Below are positions 5,299-9,034 of a stretch of DNA of 9,034 nt, one piece after another; position 1 is the stretch's first letter, and the number at the start of each line of letters is the position of its first letter. This DNA comes from an uncultured Collinsella sp. (GTDB taxonomy: Bacteria > Actinomycetota > Coriobacteriia > Coriobacteriales > Coriobacteriaceae). The notes under the pieces were generated by a model that saw nothing but the letters and a program-made list of their open reading frames with translations, ran no database searches and was not told the origin of the DNA. Location of the stretch: positions 1 to 9,034 of the forward strand of contig URKV01000074.1 of the NCBI GenBank assembly GCA_900548565.1. Direction: 5' to 3'. The position numbers and the translations under genes are program-made.

Positions 5299-6810
5299 CT
5301 AGTAGCTATCGTACGAATTGTCGGTAGAATCGGTGGGTGTCTGACCGTCAGTTGCGGTATCGGCGCCATCCGTGGACTGGGCATCGGTACCGTCGGTGGT
5401 ATCGGTACCATCGGTGGTGTCGGTACCATCAGAACTTTCACCATTCTCGGAATCAGACGTCTCCTTCTTGGGAACGGTGATCGTCACACGCGCCACGCCC
5501 GAGGTCTTAGTATCGTAACGAACCTTTTCACCGTTCTTGGTAACGGTGACATCGGAAGGCTTGGACGTGGTGATCTCGATCGAGGACTCGGGCGTGTACT
5601 CCTGCTCAAAGGGGCCAGTCGCCTGGGCGCCATAGACCGACTTGCCGTCAACCTTGACCTCAATCCACGCGGTCTTTCCCTTGGCAACGGAGACTTTGAC
5701 CTTCGTGACCTCGTTCTCTTCCTTCTTGGCCGTCGTCTTAGTAGCGTCCGAATCAGTCGACTCATCCGTCGCCTCATCGGTGTCTTCGTCCTCGTCGACC
5801 GTTTCGGACTTCTTAGAAGACTTCTTGGTCGTCGTCTTGGTAGCAGCGGGCGTCTCGGGCGTGGTCTCGGGCGTCGAAGATGCGCGGCCGCGCAGAAGCA
5901 CCACGATGAGCACAATCAGCAGAAACACCACGGCACCGATGCCGGCGTAGACGATACGCGGATCGAGCCCGTTGTTTTGAGGAGTACGTGATCCGCCGCG
6001 TCCACGACTGGAACTATTGCGGCCGCCTCCCTGAGGCATACGACCACGATTGCTATCGGAACGGCCGCGATAGCCACCCTGGCCCTGAAGGCTGCGCTGA
6101 CCCGAGCGGGGCGCAAGTTCACCGCGGCCTTGATAGCCACGCTGGCCCGAACGCGGAGCCGAAGAGCGCTGGCCATACGGCTGTGATTGAGAGCGAAGAC
6201 GCGGCGTTACCTGCGTGGTATCGGCATCCGCATAGCCACCGCGAGAGCGTCCCGTAGAGGCACCACGGTAACCGCGATCGGAATAGCCGCCGTCGCCGTA
6301 GCCGGCACGAGGGTCACGCGCCACGCCGCGGGCAGTGGGAAGCGCACGGTCCTCAGGCATCGGCGTACTGCGGAACCGGTCACGCTGTGAGCGAATCTCC
6401 TCGCCCGAACCCGTCTCGGTAATATAACCGGCCTGCTGAGGACGCTGTCCATAGCGGGTCGAACGACCGCCCTGAACCATCAGGAAGCGCCCGTTATCGA
6501 CCGAGGAGCGCGAATTGACGTAGCCAGCGGCGTCCTGAAAACGACCGCCCTGCTGGGACGTCTCGCGTTCGTATGCCATCAGGTCGTCAAAGTAGGCATT
6601 GACGACCTCGCGCGGATTGAGGCCCAAAAAGCGAGCATAGCTCGAAATCATGCCCTGCGCATAGCCGCGCGGCGGCATCGAAGCAAAGTTACCGGTCTCG
6701 AAAAACTCGATGATCTGCGGCCTGATTTTGATGGTGTTGGCGACCTGCTGAATGGAAAGGCCCATTCGGCGACGCTGCTCGAGCAGCATGTCACCAAAGC
6801 GTGCAGCCAT
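5299..6810 (-). CDS. RodZ-like helix-turn-helix membrane protein
   Basis: A bitopic membrane protein of 503 residues with RodZ architecture. The N-terminus (about 4-70) is an HTH_25/Xre-like domain (FGDMLLEQRRRMGLSIQQVA, then the PPRGYAQGMISSYARFLGLN segment). A long, disordered, Arg/Gly/Ser/Gln-rich cytoplasmic region follows (about 95-280). One transmembrane helix lies at about 286-307, followed by RGR. The exterior part is a Thr/Lys/Asp-rich linker (308-368), a DUF4115-like beta domain (about 369-448) and an Asp/Thr/Gly repeat tail (456-503). RodZ links MreB to the cell envelope in rods; many actinobacterial homologues lack an MreB partner and are uncharacterised, so I leave the symbol empty. 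The ATG overlaps the ftsK stop (TGATG), and GGAGGA lies 5 nt upstream inside the ftsK coding end. Domain assignment is good; the function is inferred. Confidence 0.85.
   Translation of the reverse strand: MAARFGDMLLEQRRRMGLSIQQVANTIKIRPQIIEFFETGNFASMPPRGYAQGMISSYARFLGLNPREVVNAYFDDLMAYERETSQQGGRFQDAAGYVNSRSSVDNGRFLMVQGGRSTRYGQRPQQAGYITETGSGEEIRSQRDRFRSTPMPEDRALPTARGVARDPRAGYGDGGYSDRGYRGASTGRSRGGYADADTTQVTPRLRSQSQPYGQRSSAPRSGQRGYQGRGELAPRSGQRSLQGQGGYRGRSDSNRGRMPQGGGRNSSSRGRGGSRTPQNNGLDPRIVYAGIGAVVFLLIVLIVVLLRGRASSTPETTPETPAATKTTTKKSSKKSETVDEDEDTDEATDESTDSDATKTTAKKEENEVTKVKVSVAKGKTAWIEVKVDGKSVYGAQATGPFEQEYTPESSIEITTSKPSDVTVTKNGEKVRYDTKTSGVARVTITVPKKETSDSENGESSDGTDTTDGTDTTDGTDAQSTDGADTATDGQTPTDSTDNSYDSY
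5383..5430 (-). repeat. 18-bp tandem repeat in the rodZ-like gene tail
   Basis: Two nearly identical 18-bp units (5383-5400 and 5401-5418, one mismatch) and a 12-bp partial third (5419-5430) encode DGTDTT-type hexapeptides in the extracellular C-terminal tail. Such in-frame repeats can change copy number by slippage without breaking the gene. They also contain repeated GGTACC sites. Confidence 0.85.
6070..6159 (-). repeat. 45-bp duplicated segment in the RG-rich region
   Basis: Two adjacent 15-residue units, APRSGQRGYQGRGEL (218-232) and APRSGQRSLQGQGGY (233-247), form a diverged tandem duplication within the cytoplasmic disordered part of the RodZ-like protein. More RG/RGG/GYRGR motifs flank them (about 179-275). 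Confidence 0.75.
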
Positions 6811-8985
6811 CAGAATCCTCCAAACTCACGATCTTCACGTGCCATCTCGGCGTCGACAGATTCCAGCGCGGCAAGCCCCTCCTCGTCCAACAGGACCTCG
6901 CGCGGCTTGGAACCGTCGGGCGGGCCGACGACACCCTTTTCTTCCAGCATGTCCATAATACGCCCGGCACGCGCATAGCCAACCTTCAGGCGGCGTTGCA
7001 GGCCAGATGTGGAGCCAAGCTGCGAATCCACCACAATATGGGCGGCTTCCCAGATGAGCGGATCATCGTCTTGCGGCTCGGCGACTCCGGTACGGACAAT
7101 GCCGCCGCCACCCGCCATGGACATGGAAGCGGGCGCCACGGCAGACAGGATCTCCTCGTGGTAGTCGGGCTCGCTCTGCGACTTGACGAACTCGACAATC
7201 TCGTTGATTTCGTCATCCGAGACAAAGCAGCCCTGGATACGGCGGGGCTTGCCCCAGTCGACCTTGGAGAACAGCATGTCGCCCAAACCGGTGAGCTTTT
7301 CGGCACCCATCTGGTCGATGATGACGCGCGAGTCGATGCCCGTGGCGACGTTAAAGGCGATGCGGTTGGTGATGTTGGCCTTGATAAGGCCCGTCACCAC
7401 ATTGGAACTGGGGCGCTGCGTGGCCACGATAAGATGAATACCGGCGGCACGGCCCAGCTGGGCGATACGCACGATCGAGGCCTCGACATCCTTACCGGCG
7501 ACCATCATCAGGTCCGAGAGCTCGTCAATGATGATGACCAAGTAGGGCATCTTTAGCGGCGGGTTGTCGTAATGCTCAAACTCGCCGGCGGCCTGCTTTT
7601 CGTTATAGGTCGAAATCTTACGAACGTTAAGGCGCTCGAAGACCTTCAGGCGACGCTCCATCTCGGACACGGCCCATTGCAGAGCGCTCGCGGCCTGCTT
7701 GGGCTCGGTCACCACGGGCACATAGAGATGCGGCAGACCGTTATAGCCCGCAAGCTCGACGCGCTTGGGGTCGACCATGATCAGGCGAACGTCCTCGGGA
7801 AGCGCGCGCATGAGCAAGGTCGTGATGATGGAGTTAATCATGACCGACTTACCGGAACCAGTGGTACCGGCGATCAGCAGGTGGGGCATCTTGGCAAGGT
7901 CGGCGACGACCGGCGTGCCCTCGGCATCGCGCCCGATTGCGAGCTCGAGCGGACCGCCCTTCACATAGGGCAGCACGTCGCCCAGGTTGACGTTCTGGCG
8001 CTTGCGATTGGGGATCTCGATGCCCACGAGCGAGGTGCCGGGGATCGGGGCAAAGATACGCACCGACTGGGCAGCGAGCGAAAGCGCGATATCGTCCTCG
8101 AGGCTCGAGATCTTGCTCACGCGCTCGCCCTCGCCAGGTTGCAGCTTAAAGGTCGTCACCGTGGGGCCGGCGATCCAGCCGACCACGCGGGCACTGCGGC
8201 CAAACTCAAGCAACGTGGACTGAAGCGACTCGGCAGTCTGTTCCAGCTCCTTGTCAGAAGACGCGGAGGACGCCGACTGCGGGTTGGCATGCAGGATTTC
8301 GAGTGGCGGAAGCTTAAGGCCATCCTCTTCTTCGCCCTCGTTATCTGCGGCGCCGCCGTCCGCTCCCCCATCCCTAGCCGCAGCCGATCCGACAGCACTC
8401 GAGGCAGGCGCATCGGCAACCTTGGGATGCTTCAAGAAGTCGGGAATCTGAGGTGCTGCCGAGACAGGATTCACGGCAAACGGCGGCTCGGACTCGTCAA
8501 TCTTATCGGGGTCGTCTTCCATCGAAAGCTGGCCGGTTACCTGTTCGCGCTTGGCATGGCGACTCGGCAGCAAAGTTGTCTTTGCGGTCTCAATCGGCGC
8601 CTCGTCGTCCTCGTCATCGCCCTCAGTGAGCTCAATCTCGCTATCGGACCAAGACGGGTCGGGCTCACTCGTATTGAGCTTAGGCGCAGCCTTGCCCTTC
8701 TTGGCATGGCGGCGCGGCAGCAGCGTCGTCTTAGCGCGCTCGGCCTCCACGGCATCGGATACGTCGACAAACGGATCCTCGTCCTCGTCGTCATTGTCCA
8801 AAACCGGGTCCACATCGTTGCCCATGACCGTGGTCACTGCAGCATCGGAGCCCTTTTGACGAAGAATGCTCAGGTGCGGACGGGCAACGCCGGGCACCGA
8901 CAGGGCTTCGTCGTCACCCCACGGACTCGCGTTAACATCGGCACGACGGCGCTCGGCAAAATCGGCCGCACGGTCGCGAGCAGAG
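6810..8985 (-). CDS. ftsK: DNA translocase FtsK (5' end missing)
   Basis: The C-terminal 724 residues of an FtsK/SpoIIIE translocase, the septum-anchored hexameric motor that pumps chromosomal DNA during division. Residue numbers count from the false ATG at 9029, so genomic sequence starts at residue 16. Residues 16-250 are an acidic, low-complexity linker. The motor spans about 255-620: alpha/beta part with GWIAGPTVTTFKLQPGEG, Walker A GTTGSGKS (388-395), Walker B VIIIDEL (498-504) and ATQRPS (536-541). The gamma domain (about 656-718, ending VGPPDGSKPREVLL) is the winged-helix part that reads KOPS-type sequences and contacts XerD in other species. The N-terminal membrane helices and true start are absent because the contig ends in adapter. 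The stop overlaps the next start by one base. Confidence 0.96.
6816..6821 (-). promoter_or_regulatory. Shine-Dalgarno of the rodZ-like gene inside ftsK
   Basis: GGAGGA on the minus strand encodes the two glycines of the FtsK C-terminus (EFGGF-stop) and lies 5 nt before the ATG at 6810. Together with the TGATG overlap it indicates translational coupling of ftsK and the rodZ-like gene. Confidence 0.85.
8550..8735 (-). repeat. Duplicated KTTLLP-x-RHAK motif in the FtsK linker
   Basis: A 12-residue motif, AKTTLLP(R/S)RHAK, occurs twice exactly 50 residues apart, encoded at 8700-8735 and 8550-8585. An acidic stretch lies between the copies. The two DNA copies differ at 6 of 36 positions, yet only one residue changes. 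This suggests protein-level constraint and not a recent duplication. Confidence 0.85.
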
Positions 8986-9034
8986 CTGTCTCTTATACAC
9001 ATCTCCGAGCCCACGAGACTCCTGAGCATCTCGT
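8986..9034. other. Illumina Nextera adapter contamination at the contig end
   Basis: 8986-9004 is CTGTCTCTTATACACATCT, the Tn5 19-bp mosaic end in the Nextera read-through orientation. 9005-9019 is CCGAGCCCACGAGAC, the i7-side Nextera adapter. 9020-9027 is TCCTGAGC, which matches the Nextera i7 index known as N704. 9028-9034 (ATCTCGT) begins the P7 tail. The order and spacing match the library construct exactly, so none of this is genomic. Read on the minus strand it encodes MLRSLVGSEMCIRD, which would be fused to FtsK in any automatic gene call. Confidence 0.98.

Noticed and set aside
2261..5302. A 1013-codon open frame on the plus strand, antisense to cinA, pgsA, rimO and yajQ
   Set aside because: The four minus-strand genes share one codon register because the gaps between them are 6, 9 and 27 nt, all multiples of three. 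The plus frame is codon-aligned with them, so it stays open simply because TTA, CTA and TCA codons are avoided there. The predicted product has no recognisable domain and has shadow-type composition.
8986..9004. Tn5-like transposon end as evidence of a natural insertion
   Set aside because: The 19-bp mosaic end is followed at once by the synthetic i7 adapter, an index and the P7 start, so it is a library artefact and not a mobile element.

Overview
The window looks like the end of a contig from a high-GC Gram-positive bacterium. Gene content and order (ftsK, a RodZ-like HTH membrane protein, rimO, pgsA, cinA, recA, recX), the G/C-ending codon preference and the strong AGGAGG-type ribosome binding sites point to an actinobacterium. 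A gut coriobacterium such as Collinsella is my best guess, but this is inference and no marker gene was searched.

All eight genes lie on the minus strand, so transcription runs right to left. The first unit begins beyond the right edge with a truncated ftsK (6810-8985). It continues with a rodZ-like gene (stop and start overlap as TGATG), yajQ, rimO, pgsA and cinA, with gaps of 6-27 nt. This is almost certainly one operon, and it ends at a 10-bp GC-rich hairpin at 2176-2199. The second unit, recA-recX, has its own promoter: TTGACC, a 17-bp spacer, then TATTAT. The spacer holds a near-perfect Gram-positive LexA (SOS) box, CGAAC-N4-GTTCG, so recA and recX should be damage-inducible. Just upstream is a short array of TTTGGTC units repeating every 11 bp, which I cannot assign to a known system.

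The operon combines chromosome segregation (FtsK), cell shape or envelope (RodZ-like), ribosomal protein S12 modification (RimO), phospholipid synthesis (PgsA), pyridine nucleotide salvage (CinA/PncC) and a small nucleotide-binding protein (YajQ). Recombination and its modulation (RecA/RecX) follow. This is a conserved housekeeping neighbourhood and not an accessory island. I see no mobile element, CRISPR array, tRNA or rRNA.

The last 49 bases (8986-9034) are not genomic. They are an Illumina Nextera adapter: the Tn5 mosaic end, the i7-side adapter, an 8-nt index and the start of the P7 tail. Any FtsK protein called from this contig would begin with a false peptide translated from adapter, and the true FtsK N-terminus is missing. 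I found no convincing undescribed system. The most biologically interesting leads are the phased repeats upstream of recA, the RG-rich cytoplasmic region of the RodZ-like protein and the duplicated motif in the FtsK linker.
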